64,000 bases of DNA from Streptomyces lavendofoliae (GTDB taxonomy: Bacteria; Actinomycetota; Actinomycetes; Streptomycetales; Streptomycetaceae). Within the stretch, counting starts at the first letter, position 1, and each line of letters opens with the position of its first letter. A program made the translations under genes and the position numbers. Below are positions 1 through 8,606 of the stretch, piece after piece. Under the pieces are notes generated by a model. The model made no database searches and was not told the DNA's origin. It worked only from the letters and a program-made list of their open reading frames with translations. Where the stretch lies: assembly GCF_014649735.1 (NCBI RefSeq), contig NZ_BMTP01000006.1, positions 186,001 through 250,000 on the forward strand. The letters are read 5' to 3'.

Positions 1-1037
1 TCAGGGTGGAGAACCAGGCGCAGTTCCACCCGCGCAAGTACCTGCTGGCGCTCGCGGCCGACCTGGAGGTGCTGGGCGGGCGGATCTTCGAGCGGACGCG
101 GGTGACGGGCCTGCGCGAGGGCACGCCGTGCGAGCTGACGACGAGCGCCGGGCACACGATCAGGGCCCGGGAGGTCGTGGTCGCCACCCACTACCCGGTC
201 TTCGACCGGGCGCTGCTGTTCACGCGGCTGGAGCCCAAGCGCGAACTGGTGGTGGCCGGGCCGCTGCCGGCCGGGCAGGACCCGGGCGGGATGTTCCTGA
301 CGTGGGACGACAACACGCGCTCGGTCAGGACGGCGCCGCTGGGCGAGGACGGGCGCCGGATGCTGATCGTCACGGGCGAGAAGTTCACCCCCGGCGCCGT
401 CGGCGAGGGCGAGGTCGGCGAGCACTACGAGAAGCTGTCGTCCTGGGCGCGCGAGCACTTCGACGGCGTCGAGCTCACGCACCGCTGGGCGACGCAGGAC
501 AACGTCACCACGGACCACGTGCCGTACGTCGGCCGTCTGCACGCGGGGTCCCGGCACGTGTACGTCGCCACCGGGTTCGCCGGCTGGGGCATGAGCAACG
601 GTGTGATGGCCGGTGACCTGATCGCCTCCCGCATCCGGGGCCGTGAGCCCGCCTGGACCAGCCTGTACGACCCGGTCCGGCTGCACCCGGTGCGCGAGGC
701 GCCCGCGATGCTGCGGCTCCAGGCCCAGGTGGCGAAGCACTTCATCGGGGACCGGGTGCCGGGGGCGCACGCCGACTCGACGGACGACATCCCGCGCGGC
801 GGCGGCGCGGTCGTGAGGGTCGGGGGGCGGCGGCTGGCGGTGCACCGCGACGAGGCGGGTTCGCTGCACGCCGTGTCGGCGCGCTGCACCCACCTGGGAT
901 GCGTCGTCCACTTCAACGACGAGGAGTGCGCCTGGGAGTGCCCGTGCCACGGTTCGCGGTTCGACGTGGACGGCAAGGTGGTGCAGGGCCCGGCGGTGCG
1001 GCCGCTGGAGAAGATGGACGTCGAGGAGGGCGAATGA
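1..1037 (+). CDS. FAD-dependent oxidoreductase with C-terminal Rieske domain (5' partial)
   Basis: The reading frame is open to the left edge, so the N-terminus with its FAD-binding Rossmann motif lies outside the window. What is visible is the middle and end of a D-amino-acid-oxidase-like fold, including a VVATHYPV stretch and a YVATGFAGWGMSNG motif typical of the second FAD contact. The last ~60 residues form a Rieske [2Fe-2S] domain with the two Cys-x-His ligand pairs, CTHLGC (about nt 885-902) and CPCHG (about nt 939-953). Such fusions are cytoplasmic redox enzymes of uncertain substrate. It overlaps the next gene by ATGA, so the two are probably translated together. The fold call is firm; the substrate is unknown. 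Confidence 0.88.
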   Translation, partial: RVENQAQFHPRKYLLALAADLEVLGGRIFERTRVTGLREGTPCELTTSAGHTIRAREVVVATHYPVFDRALLFTRLEPKRELVVAGPLPAGQDPGGMFLTWDDNTRSVRTAPLGEDGRRMLIVTGEKFTPGAVGEGEVGEHYEKLSSWAREHFDGVELTHRWATQDNVTTDHVPYVGRLHAGSRHVYVATGFAGWGMSNGVMAGDLIASRIRGREPAWTSLYDPVRLHPVREAPAMLRLQAQVAKHFIGDRVPGAHADSTDDIPRGGGAVVRVGGRRLAVHRDEAGSLHAVSARCTHLGCVVHFNDEECAWECPCHGSRFDVDGKVVQGPAVRPLEKMDVEEGE

Positions 1038-2152
1038 CGGCGACCGCTGACCGGCCCGAGGCGCCCGTGCCGGGTGGTTCGCGGCACGGGGGGTCCGCGC
1101 CAGGGGCGGCGGCGCCCGGTGCGTCCGCGTCCCGCGCCTCCGCGCCCGCTCCCCTGCCGGAGGAGCGGGGTCCCCTGTCGGCCGCCGTCCTGCGGGTCCT
1201 GCGGGGCGGGGCGGCATCCGAGGTGGACGTGGCCGGCGCCGACCCGCTGGGTGAGGACCTCCAGCTGGCGCTGTACCTGTCGTACGAGCCCCATTACCGC
1301 GCCCTGGAGGGCGTCGACGACGAGCGGGAGTGGGACCCCGCGCTGCTCGCGCTGCGCCGGCCGATGGAGCGGGCGTTCCTGGCGGCCCTGCGCCAGGCGG
1401 TGCCGGGCGACGACGACGTGGCGGCGGCGCTGGAGCCCTTGCTGGTCGAGCCGGTCGACGGCCACGGGGTGTCGCACCGGCTCATGGGGGACGACGGTAC
1501 CTGGGAGCTGATGCGGGAGTACCTCGTGCACCGCTCGCTGTACCAGCTCAAGGAGTCGGATCCGCAGGCGTGGCTGATCCCGCGCCTGGAGGGGCAGGCG
1601 AAGGCCTCGCTGGTGGCGGTGGCCTACGACGAGTTCGGCGCGGGCCGAGGCGAGCGGGTGCACGCCCGGCTGTTCGCGGACCTCATGGAGGGCGCCGGGC
1701 TGGACGCCTCGTACGGCCGCTACCTGGACCTCGCCCCGGCGACCACGCTCGCCACGGTGAACGTGATGTCGCTGTTCGGGCTGCACCGCTCCCTGCGGGG
1801 CGCGGCGGCGGGGAACTTCGCGGTGCTGGAGATCACCTCTCCGCCGGGCGCCCGCCGGATGGCGAAGGCGCTGGAGCGGCTGGGGGCCGAGGAGCGGTGC
1901 GTGCGGTTCTTCACCGAGCACATCGAGGCGGACGCCGTCCACGAGCAGGTGATGCGCCGGGACGTGCTGGGCGACCTGCTGGACCGCGAGCCGGAGCTGG
2001 CCGCTGATATGGCGTTCGGCATCCGGGCCACGGTGTGGCTGGACGAGCGCTGGGAGGACCGGGTGCTCGCGGCCTGGGACGAGGGCCGCTCCTCGCTGCG
2101 GCTCGCGGCGGTGCCGGCGGGCGGCCCGCCTCCCGCGTCACCGGCGCGCTGA
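1034..2152 (+). CDS. Iron-containing redox enzyme family protein (haem-oxygenase-like fold)
   Basis: A 372-residue protein starting at the ATG that overlaps the stop of the Rieske oxidoreductase. Longer upstream starts would run inside that gene. After a ~55-residue Ala/Pro/Gly-rich leader comes an all-helical region with conserved acidic/His positions (LYLSYEPHYRALEGVDDEREWDP, YDEFGAGRGERVHARLF, FFTEHIEADAVHEQ) characteristic of the TenA/haem-oxygenase-like di-iron superfamily, often called iron-containing redox enzyme. No signal peptide is visible, so it should be cytoplasmic. Coupling to a Rieske/FAD protein suggests an electron-transfer partnership, which is inference. The substrate cannot be predicted. 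Confidence 0.8.
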   Translation: MTATADRPEAPVPGGSRHGGSAPGAAAPGASASRASAPAPLPEERGPLSAAVLRVLRGGAASEVDVAGADPLGEDLQLALYLSYEPHYRALEGVDDEREWDPALLALRRPMERAFLAALRQAVPGDDDVAAALEPLLVEPVDGHGVSHRLMGDDGTWELMREYLVHRSLYQLKESDPQAWLIPRLEGQAKASLVAVAYDEFGAGRGERVHARLFADLMEGAGLDASYGRYLDLAPATTLATVNVMSLFGLHRSLRGAAAGNFAVLEITSPPGARRMAKALERLGAEERCVRFFTEHIEADAVHEQVMRRDVLGDLLDREPELAADMAFGIRATVWLDERWEDRVLAAWDEGRSSLRLAAVPAGGPPPASPAR

Positions 2153-2159
2153 CCCGGAG

Positions 2160-2191
2160 CGGCCCGTCACCCCACCGCGGGTGGCGGGCCG
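2160..2191. terminator. GC-rich hairpin, likely terminator
   Basis: Arms CGGCCCG and CGGGCCG with additional inner CACC/GGTG pairing lie 8 bp after the stop of the redox-enzyme gene. There is no T-tract, as is usual in Streptomyces. The following gene is convergent, so it would end the rightward transcript. Confidence 0.5.
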
Positions 2192-2384
2192 CCGGGTGCC
2201 CGGCCGGCGCGCCCGTCCCCGTGTGCGGGTTGCCCGGGTGCGGTCAGGGCCGTCATGGCCCGCGGCCGGGCCGGGCGTGTGCCGGGCGTGTCGGCGCGCC
2301 TGTGCCGGCCGGCCGTGGTGCGGGCGGGGCGGGGCCGCCACGCGGTGCCCGGCGGGCAGCCGCGTGGCCCGTGGGGTCGGAGGG

Positions 2385-2585
2385 TCAGGGAAGCAGTTCG
2401 TCGAGGGCGGCCTTGCCCTTCTCGGCCAGCCTGCGTTCCGCCCATGCCAGATTCTTCGGGTTGACGTCACGTCCTGAAGCGAGGACCAGGTCTTCCGCGT
2501 TGAACTCGCCTTCGGCGCCGCTGTGCAGAAGCCTGTCGGGCGTGACGCCCTCTCGCTTGGAGGTCGAATCGGGCTCAGCGTTCAT
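2385..2585 (-). CDS. Small conserved hypothetical protein (66 aa)
   Basis: The 66-residue reading starts at the ATG directly preceded by an AGGAGG ribosome site (7 bp spacing), which rules out the longer frame upstream. The protein is hydrophilic, without signal peptide or membrane segment, and ends with a helical charged segment (NLAWAERRLAEKGKAALDELLP). I do not recognise a named domain, but the composition resembles small conserved actinomycete proteins. A SigB-type promoter sits just upstream, suggesting induction under osmotic or general stress. It is convergent with the redox-enzyme gene. Function unknown. Confidence 0.75.
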   Translation of the reverse strand: MNAEPDSTSKREGVTPDRLLHSGAEGEFNAEDLVLASGRDVNPKNLAWAERRLAEKGKAALDELLP

Positions 2586-2625
2586 GCCGCCTCCTAGTTC
2601 GTCCTGCAGACATTGTCGTCGCCGG

Positions 2626-2649
2626 GTACCCCGATCGCATCCTCTACAC
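2626..2649 (-). promoter_or_regulatory. Predicted SigB-type promoter of the small gene at 2385-2585
   Basis: On the minus strand the sequence reads GTGT, 14 nt, GGGTAC. This fits the Streptomyces general-stress sigma consensus GNNT-N14-16-GGGTAC/T. The -10 element is 40 bp upstream of the start codon with an AGGAGG site between them. The -35 half is a loose motif, so the call rests mostly on the exact GGGTAC and the spacing. Confidence 0.5.
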
Positions 2650-2766
2650 CGATCGGGCGGCCCCGCGGGGACACGGCGGGCGCCGGGAGTGTCCGGCCAG
2701 GCGGTTCCCGTCGGTGCGGAGCCGTAGACGTGCACGGCGTGACGCCCCTGTGCGGGGCCCGAGCCG

Positions 2767-5700
2767 TCAGCGTACGAGGGCCGCGGCCTCCCGCACGGTC
2801 AGGCCGTGGCCGGCGGCGTGGGCTCGGGCGTACGTCTCGTGGTCGAGGACGGTGCGCAGCTCCGCCTCGGCGCGCAGCCGGATCTCCTGCGCCGCGTCGG
2901 TGGAGAACTGGCGGAAGCCGGTGACGCCGGGGCCGTCGGCGTGCCGGTCGTACGCGCCGAGGAGGCGTCCCCCGTCCCGGGGGTCGCCCTGGCGGGCCAT
3001 GGCCCAGGCGGCGGCCGGGAACTGGCCGAGGATGAGGCGCGGCGCCACCAGGTAGGCCAGCGGCTCCATCCGCCGCACGGCCGTCGCGAGGCGTTCCCGG
3101 GCGCGCGCGTGGTCGCCGTCGAGGCAGTCGAGCCAGCCCCGGAGCCCCAGCAGCATGCCGGTGAACAGCTCCGCCGTACCGGCCGGCAGACCCGCCTCGA
3201 TGGCGTCCAGCTGCTGTCGGGCGAGGGCGACGCGACCGGTACGGCCGTAGTGCTGGGCGAGCAGCAGGCGGGCGGTGCCGATGGATTCGACGCCCTCCTG
3301 CGCCGGGTCCTCGGCCGCCTCCCGCAGCATGCGCTCGGCGCTCTCGCGCTCCTCGGGTCCGGCGTCGTCCTGGAGCCGGAGGTGGGCCAGCTTGGCGCGG
3401 AAGACCGGGGCCAGGCCACGCGCGCCGGTCCGCTCGGCCGCCTCGGCCGCCCGCTCGAAGGCCCGGGCGGCCCGGCCGTAGCCGCCCTCCCGCTCGTGGT
3501 GCTCGCCGCGGGCGCAGTGCGCCTCGGCGATGCCCCACGGGTCGCCGGCCGCCTCGAAGCGGGCCAGGGCCTCCTCGGCGTCGTCGCCGCCGTCCGGCAT
3601 CACCTTGGCGCGCAGGAGCAGGGCGAAGCCGAGGTCGGCGTCGGAGCCGTACGCCCGGCAGCACGCCACCTGGGCGTCCATCGCCCCGGCCAGTCCGTTG
3701 AACTCGCCGAGCAGCAGCCGGGCGAAGAACCACATCGTGCCGGGCTGGCGGCTGTTCTGCGGCATGCCCGGCCGGTAGGCGTCGGCGACGGCCCTCAGAT
3801 AGGCGCGGTTCCCGGGCTTCTCCAGCGTGGCGGCGCCCTGGCTGCCGTCCGAGGCCAGCGCCATCAGCCGCACCCCGCGCCGGGCCTCCCACAGCTGCTC
3901 CTCCGGCCACGGCGGCGGCTGGTCGGTGCAGCGCCTGAGCAGCGGCACGGCGCGGCGCACCCCGGCTCCCGCGTCCGGCACGAACGGGTCCGGGCCGAGG
4001 GCGGCCACCTCCGCCGACCAGACGCCTGCGTCACCGACGTGACCGCGCAGCTGCCAGAACCAGTTGAGGGACAGCACCAGGCACAGTCCCTCCTGTTCCT
4101 CGCCCAGGTCGACGGCGGTCCGCAGGGCCGTGCGGATGTTGTCGTGCTCGGTGTCGAGCCTCTCCAGCCACGCGGTCTGGAGCGGGCCGTGCAGGTGGTG
4201 GGCGCCGGTACGGACCAGCTCGCGCACGGCGGTGAGGTGGCGGCGGGCGGTGCTCTCCCGCTCCCCCGCCTGGGTGAGCCGTTCGGCGGCGTAGTCGGCG
4301 ACGGTCTCCAGGAGCCGGTAGCGCATGCCGTCACCGGCCGGCGAGGGGGTGGCGACGACGAGGGACTTGTCGACCAGGGAGGTGAGGCCGCCCAGGGTGT
4401 CCGGTTCGGCGCACACCTCCTCGGCCTGCGCGAGGGAGCAGCCGCCGGCGAAGACCGCGAGCCGCATGAGGACCGCCCGCTCGTGGGCGGTGAGCAGGTC
4501 CCAGGACCAGTCGACGACCGCGCGGAGGGTCTGCTGCCGGGGCAGCGCGGTGCGGCTGCCGCGGTCGAGGAGGCGGAACCGGTCGTCGAGCCGGTCGGCG
4601 ATCTGGCGCGGTGACAGGGCGCGCAGCCGTGCGGCGGCCAGTTCGAGCGCGAGCGGCAGGCCGTCGAGACGGCGGCAGATCTCGGCGCAGGCGCCCGGGT
4701 CGTCGTCGGTGCGGAAGCCGGGGCGGGCGGCTGCTCCGCGGTCGGCGAGCAGCCGGAGCGCTGCGTCCTGGCGCAGCGGTTCGACGGGGCGTACGGCTTC
4801 GCCGGGGACGCCGAGCGGTTCACGGCTGGTGGCGAGGACGGTGACGCCGGGGCAGTGGGCGAGCAGGGTGTCCGCGAGGGCGGCCGCCGCCCCGGCGAGA
4901 TGCTCGCAGTTGTCGAGGACGATCAGGAGCCGGCGCCGGGCGCAGTGGTCGAGGAGCTGGGTGAGCGGGTCCTGGGCAGGCGGTTCGGTGCCCCACCGCA
5001 GTGGTCCGCGCACGCCGAGGGCGTTCAGTACGGCTTCGGGGACGTCGTTCGCGTCGCGTACGGGAGCCAGTTCGGCGACCCAGGTGCCGTCGGGCCAGGT
5101 GTCCTCCGCCCCCTTCACCGCCTCGGCCACCTCCAGCGCCAGGCGGGTCTTGCCGACGCCTCCGGGCCCGAGCAGGGTGACCAGCCGCCGCTCGCGCAGT
5201 TCCCCGGCGTGGGCGGCCAGTTCGGCGGAACGCCCGACGAAGGAGGTGAGCCGGGCCCGCAGGTTGCCCGGCGGGCGGCGGGTCTCGCGAGGGCGCGGCG
5301 GGGCGGGGTCCGCCGCGAGGAGTTCGGCGTGCAGCGCCCGGAGGTCCGGGCCGGGGCCGGTGCCGAGGCGGGCGGCGAGCCGGGCGCGGACCTCCTCGTA
5401 CGCCGCCAGTGCCTCGGCGGGGCGGCCGGCGGACCGCAGTGCCCTGATGCGCAGCGCGGCGAGCGGCTCGTCCAGGGGCCGCTCGGCGACCAGTGCGGCG
5501 AGACCCGCCAGGGCGGCCCCGGCGCGGCCGAGCGCGACCTCAGCGGCCAGCCGGTCGCGGCGCGCCTCGGTGCGGCGCCGCTCGGCCCGCACCGCGAGGG
5601 GGTCGCCTCCCCGGTCCGGCAGGTCGGCCAGGGCGGGCCCGCGCCACAGCGGCAGCGCCGCGTCGAGCAGCCGGGCGGCGGTCCCCGGGTCCCCGGCGCG

Positions 5701-6123
5701 CAGTGCGGCGGCGCCGTCGGCGGCGAGCCGTTCGAAGCGGAACAGGTCGATGTCCCCGGGGTCGGCGTCCAGCTGGTAGCCGCCCGGTGAGGACACGACG
5801 GCGCCGTGCCCCAGCGCCCGGCGCAGCCGCCCGACGAGGGCCTGCAGCGCGGCCGGGCCGTCCGCCGGCGGGGCGCCGGCCCACACATGGCCGACCAGGT
5901 GCCCCACCGGGACGGCCCGCCCGCCCGCCGCGGCGAGGGCGGTGAGCAGCGCCCGCAACCGCGCCCCGGCGACCGGGACCTCGGACCCGTCGGCGCGCAC
6001 TACCCGGGTCGCGCCGAGCACCCCGTAGGGGCACGCGCCCGTGTGCCGCGCCTCCGCGTCGCCCGTCACCGGACCCGTCACCGAACCGCCCGCGGGGGCG
6101 TCTGCTTCCGAACCGTCTGTCAC
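2767..6123 (-). CDS. AfsR/SARP-family regulator: HTH-BTAD-NB-ARC-TPR
   Basis: A 1118-residue cytoplasmic regulator starting at GTG. The first ~110 residues contain an OmpR-like winged-helix DNA-binding domain (after GVLGATRVVRADG), followed by a bacterial transcriptional activation (BTAD) region to about residue 275. A P-loop NTPase follows, with Walker A GPGGVGKT near residue 318 and LLIVLDNCEH as Walker B, placing it in the NB-ARC/STAND class. The remaining ~550 residues are helical TPR-like repeats. Members such as AfsR switch on secondary metabolism or developmental genes. No biosynthetic cluster is next to it, so it may be pleiotropic. The upstream region carries a 16-bp tandem repeat array that could affect its expression. 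Confidence 0.88.
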   Translation of the reverse strand: MTDGSEADAPAGGSVTGPVTGDAEARHTGACPYGVLGATRVVRADGSEVPVAGARLRALLTALAAAGGRAVPVGHLVGHVWAGAPPADGPAALQALVGRLRRALGHGAVVSSPGGYQLDADPGDIDLFRFERLAADGAAALRAGDPGTAARLLDAALPLWRGPALADLPDRGGDPLAVRAERRRTEARRDRLAAEVALGRAGAALAGLAALVAERPLDEPLAALRIRALRSAGRPAEALAAYEEVRARLAARLGTGPGPDLRALHAELLAADPAPPRPRETRRPPGNLRARLTSFVGRSAELAAHAGELRERRLVTLLGPGGVGKTRLALEVAEAVKGAEDTWPDGTWVAELAPVRDANDVPEAVLNALGVRGPLRWGTEPPAQDPLTQLLDHCARRRLLIVLDNCEHLAGAAAALADTLLAHCPGVTVLATSREPLGVPGEAVRPVEPLRQDAALRLLADRGAAARPGFRTDDDPGACAEICRRLDGLPLALELAAARLRALSPRQIADRLDDRFRLLDRGSRTALPRQQTLRAVVDWSWDLLTAHERAVLMRLAVFAGGCSLAQAEEVCAEPDTLGGLTSLVDKSLVVATPSPAGDGMRYRLLETVADYAAERLTQAGERESTARRHLTAVRELVRTGAHHLHGPLQTAWLERLDTEHDNIRTALRTAVDLGEEQEGLCLVLSLNWFWQLRGHVGDAGVWSAEVAALGPDPFVPDAGAGVRRAVPLLRRCTDQPPPWPEEQLWEARRGVRLMALASDGSQGAATLEKPGNRAYLRAVADAYRPGMPQNSRQPGTMWFFARLLLGEFNGLAGAMDAQVACCRAYGSDADLGFALLLRAKVMPDGGDDAEEALARFEAAGDPWGIAEAHCARGEHHEREGGYGRAARAFERAAEAAERTGARGLAPVFRAKLAHLRLQDDAGPEERESAERMLREAAEDPAQEGVESIGTARLLLAQHYGRTGRVALARQQLDAIEAGLPAGTAELFTGMLLGLRGWLDCLDGDHARARERLATAVRRMEPLAYLVAPRLILGQFPAAAWAMARQGDPRDGGRLLGAYDRHADGPGVTGFRQFSTDAAQEIRLRAEAELRTVLDHETYARAHAAGHGLTVREAAALVR

Positions 6124-6268
6124 CGGCTCATTGTCACCCCTCGCGACGACGCGCCGTGGCGACGGATGGCGGTGGGCGGGCGGCGGCCGGTCACGGCAGC
6201 CGGACGCCGGTCACGGCGGCCGGTCACCGCGTGACGCGAACGCGGAGGCGCGTGCGGGACGGTGCGCC

Positions 6269-6380
6269 CGCCGGGTGCCCGCGCCGCCGGGTGCCCGCGC
6301 CGCCGGGTGCCCGCGCCGCCGGGTGCCCGCGCCGCCGGGTGCCCGCGCCGCCGGGTGCCCGCGCCGCCGGGTGCCCGCTC
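6269..6380. repeat. Tandem array of seven 16-bp units
   Basis: Seven head-to-tail copies of a 16-bp unit (CGCCGGGTGCCCGCGC), identical apart from one base change in the last copy (the final GCGC becomes GCTC). The array lies in the 281-bp space between the regulator start (6123) and the pectate lyase stop (6405). Frames through it stay open only because the unit has no stop codon. Three units equal 16 codons, giving repetitive Arg/Pro/Ala shadow peptides. Copy-number variation by slippage is expected. Confidence 0.9.
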
Positions 6381-6404
6381 TCCGCCCACCCGCCAGCCGG
6401 CGCG

Positions 6405-7235
6405 TCAGGAGTACGTGATGTCGGACGCGGTGTACCGGCAGTACGTGCCGTCCGGGCCGCTGCCCGTCTGGACCGGCTCCGCACCGGTGTTGTTGCCGGT
6501 GTAGCGCACACACGGCTTGATCTTCCTGCTGCTGTCGCCGTGGATACGGATGTTGCGGAGGGTGGCGGTGTCACTGTAGTTGGTGTTGATGCCGGCGATG
6601 CTGCCGCCCGGCGCGCTGACGTCGACGTTGTCGACGACGATGGTGCGCTTGTACTGGGTGGAGCAGTTACCGCACGAGCGGACCAGCTTGCCGAAGTCGG
6701 CGACCTGGAAGCCGGTGATGGTCAGCCTGCCGGCACCGTTGAACTGGAAGACCTTGTCCGACGCCTTCCTGGCGCCGCCGCCGGTCACCGTGTACACGGC
6801 GCTCGACGACTTGCCCTTGAAGGTGGCGGCGTCCTCGCCGACGTCCTCCCACCAGACGTTCTGGAGGGTGCAGCTGCCGAGGCAGTGGACGCCGTCGGCG
6901 GCCGGGGAGCCGAGGACGACGTTCTTGAGGACCGCGCCGTCCGCCAGGGTGAACAGCGGGGCCTGGCCCTCGTCCTGTCCGCCGCTGCCGAGGTCACCGG
7001 TGCCGTAGTGGCGCTTCATCCCCCCGTCGTAGGGGGTGGAGGCGGGGACCGCGATGGTCGCGGGGACCGCCTTGCTGCCGCTGGGGGTCGGCCAGGCGGC
7101 CGCGGCGGAGGCGGTGGGGAGGGTGAGACCGGAGGTGAGGGCGGTGCCGGTCAGGGCGACCGCGCCGGTGAGGGCGGCGAGGGCCCGGCGGCCGGAACGC
7201 CTGGGGATGCGCCGTGCGGCGGCTCGTTGGCTCAT
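6405..7235 (-). CDS. Secreted pectate lyase, polysaccharide lyase family 3
   Basis: A 276-residue extracellular enzyme. The chosen ATG follows an AAGGAAC ribosome site; a frame extension to 7286 lacks one. The N-terminus is a signal peptide with twin arginines (RRIPRRSGRRALAALTGAVALTG...) ending near ASA-AAA. The rest matches the PL3 right-handed beta-helix: GVHCLGSCTLQNVWWEDVGEDAATFKG and a Cys-rich SCGNCSTQYKRTIVVDNV region. PL3 enzymes cleave de-esterified polygalacturonan by Ca2+-dependent beta-elimination. With the arabinofuranosidase at 27.7 kb and the sugar importer at 13.8 kb it points to pectin and side-chain degradation. Confidence 0.92.
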   Translation of the reverse strand: MSQRAAARRIPRRSGRRALAALTGAVALTGTALTSGLTLPTASAAAAWPTPSGSKAVPATIAVPASTPYDGGMKRHYGTGDLGSGGQDEGQAPLFTLADGAVLKNVVLGSPAADGVHCLGSCTLQNVWWEDVGEDAATFKGKSSSAVYTVTGGGARKASDKVFQFNGAGRLTITGFQVADFGKLVRSCGNCSTQYKRTIVVDNVDVSAPGGSIAGINTNYSDTATLRNIRIHGDSSRKIKPCVRYTGNNTGAEPVQTGSGPDGTYCRYTASDITYS

Positions 7236-7325
7236 GTCCCGTTCCTTCGTGTGGGGTGCGACCTTGTGCGTGCTGGTCGCCGCCACCCCCGGAAGGGTTG
7301 CCGCCCGGCCGGGGACTCCTCGCGG

Positions 7326-7973
7326 TCACGGGGAGAAGCCGCCGCGTACCGAGGTTCGTTCACCGCCGTCCTCGGTGGCCGTGACGGTGTAGCGGTCCGC
7401 GCGGGCGGAACGGGCGCCCTCGGCGTGGTTGTACTGGCCGGCGAAGACGTGGCGGCCCGCCGGCGCGGTGCGGCCGGGCCGGAGCGTCCAGGTGTAGTGG
7501 AGGGCGCCGTCCCCGTCCTCGCGTACGGACACCGTGAAGTCCTCGGCCGGCAGCGTGCGCCAGTGGCCGGTGCCGGCGACACCGCCGGTCTGGGCGATCC
7601 GCAGGTCGACGGTGAGGGCGGTGAGCGGCCGGGCGGTGGTCAGCGTGATGTTGCTCTGCGCCCAGAAGCGGTTGCTGTGCGGGTCGACGGCCCCGCTCGC
7701 CGACAGGGGGACGCGGGACGGGACGGCGACGCCGTGGTCCGGGCGGTCGGGGCCCAGCACGGCGGTCGCGGTGTAGCCGCCGGCGGCCAGCACCGCGGCC
7801 ACGGCGGCGCCGGCGCCCGCGACCCGGGCCCAGGACGTGCGCGTCGCGGGGCGGTGCGGGCGTGCGTCCGCGGCGGGGGCGGCCATGCCACGCTCGACGC
7901 GCGCGAGGATGCGCGCCCGGTCGGGCTGGTGCGCCTGTGCCGCCTCCCGCAGGCGCTGCTTCAGCTGGTCCAT
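7326..7973 (-). CDS. Membrane-anchored partner of the adjacent ECF sigma factor (putative anti-sigma)
   Basis: A 215-residue protein whose start lies inside the 3' end of the sigma gene (13-bp overlap), indicating translational coupling. Residues 1-45 are a charged cytoplasmic segment (MDQLKQRLREAAQAHQPDRARILARVERG). Residues ~50-70 form one membrane helix (VAGAGAAVAAVLAAGGYTATAVL), and the rest is an extracytoplasmic beta-rich domain containing WTLRPGRTAPAGRHVFAGQYNHAEG. That topology is typical of anti-sigma factors, but I see no zinc-binding HxxxCxxC motif, so the mechanism is unproven. The outer domain might sense a cell-surface or carbohydrate signal. Confidence 0.65.
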   Translation of the reverse strand: MDQLKQRLREAAQAHQPDRARILARVERGMAAPAADARPHRPATRTSWARVAGAGAAVAAVLAAGGYTATAVLGPDRPDHGVAVPSRVPLSASGAVDPHSNRFWAQSNITLTTARPLTALTVDLRIAQTGGVAGTGHWRTLPAEDFTVSVREDGDGALHYTWTLRPGRTAPAGRHVFAGQYNHAEGARSARADRYTVTATEDGGERTSVRGGFSP

Positions 7974-8545
7974 GTCTTCCCCACGAGGTGCGTCGCCGCC
8001 CGGTTGCCGAGCAGCCGTTCTAGCTGGGCCATGGCCTTGGACGTCTGGCTCTTCACCGTACCGACCGAGATCCCCAGCGCGAGGGCCGTGTCCCGTTCGG
8101 AGAGGTCGAAGGCGTGGCGCAGCACGACGCAGGCGCGCTTGCGGAACGGCAGCGTCCGCAGGGCGCCCTGGACGTCGACGACGGACGGTATGTCCGGGCC
8201 GTCGGTGTGCGGGGAGATCTGGGACCAGAACAGGGCGATGCGGCGGCGTTCCCGTACGGCGCTGCGGATGCGGCTGCGGGCGAGGTTGGCGACGACGCCG
8301 CGGGCGTAGGCGGCGGGGTGCTCGGCGGCGCGGACGCGGTCCCAGCGGTGCCAGAGGGCGAGCAGGGCGTCGGCGGCGATGTCGTCGGCCGCGTCGGCCT
8401 CCCCGGTCAGGAGGTGCGCCAGGCGGGCCAGTTCGGCGTAGTGACGCTCGAAGAAGTCGTGGAACTCCGTGGCGGCGTCATCGGCGGATGTCCCCACGGC
8501 GTCCCCTTCCCGCGCGTCGTCGCGCACTGCGTGGCTGCTGGTCAT
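7961..8545 (-). CDS. ECF RNA polymerase sigma factor (SigE-like family)
   Basis: The start at the ATG giving MTSSHAVRD is preferred over an in-frame ATG 20 codons earlier, giving 194 residues. Region 2 spans about residues 28-100 (HDFFERHYAELARLAHLLTGEADAADDIAADALLALWHRW), and region 4 about 120-185 with the HTH core LSERDTALALGISVGTVKSQTSKAMAQL. There is no region 3, as expected for group 4 sigma factors. It is coupled to a one-helix membrane protein, the usual sigma/anti-sigma arrangement. The regulon is unknown; the neighbouring pectate lyase is a possible target by position only. Confidence 0.85.
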   Translation of the reverse strand: MTSSHAVRDDAREGDAVGTSADDAATEFHDFFERHYAELARLAHLLTGEADAADDIAADALLALWHRWDRVRAAEHPAAYARGVVANLARSRIRSAVRERRRIALFWSQISPHTDGPDIPSVVDVQGALRTLPFRKRACVVLRHAFDLSERDTALALGISVGTVKSQTSKAMAQLERLLGNRAATHLVGKTWTS

Positions 8546-8606
8546 GGCCGCACGGGCCCCTTCTCCGTGCGAGGGCGCGATCCTAACAAGCGCTTGCCCG
8601 TGCACG

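Noticed and set aside
6269..6380. CRISPR array
   Set aside because: The 16-bp units are directly adjacent with no spacers, and no cas gene is present.
6156..8309. Long plus-strand frame of 717 codons across the 16-bp repeats, the pectate lyase and the sigma/anti-sigma genes
   Set aside because: It is antisense to three recognisable genes and its repetitive part comes from the tandem array.
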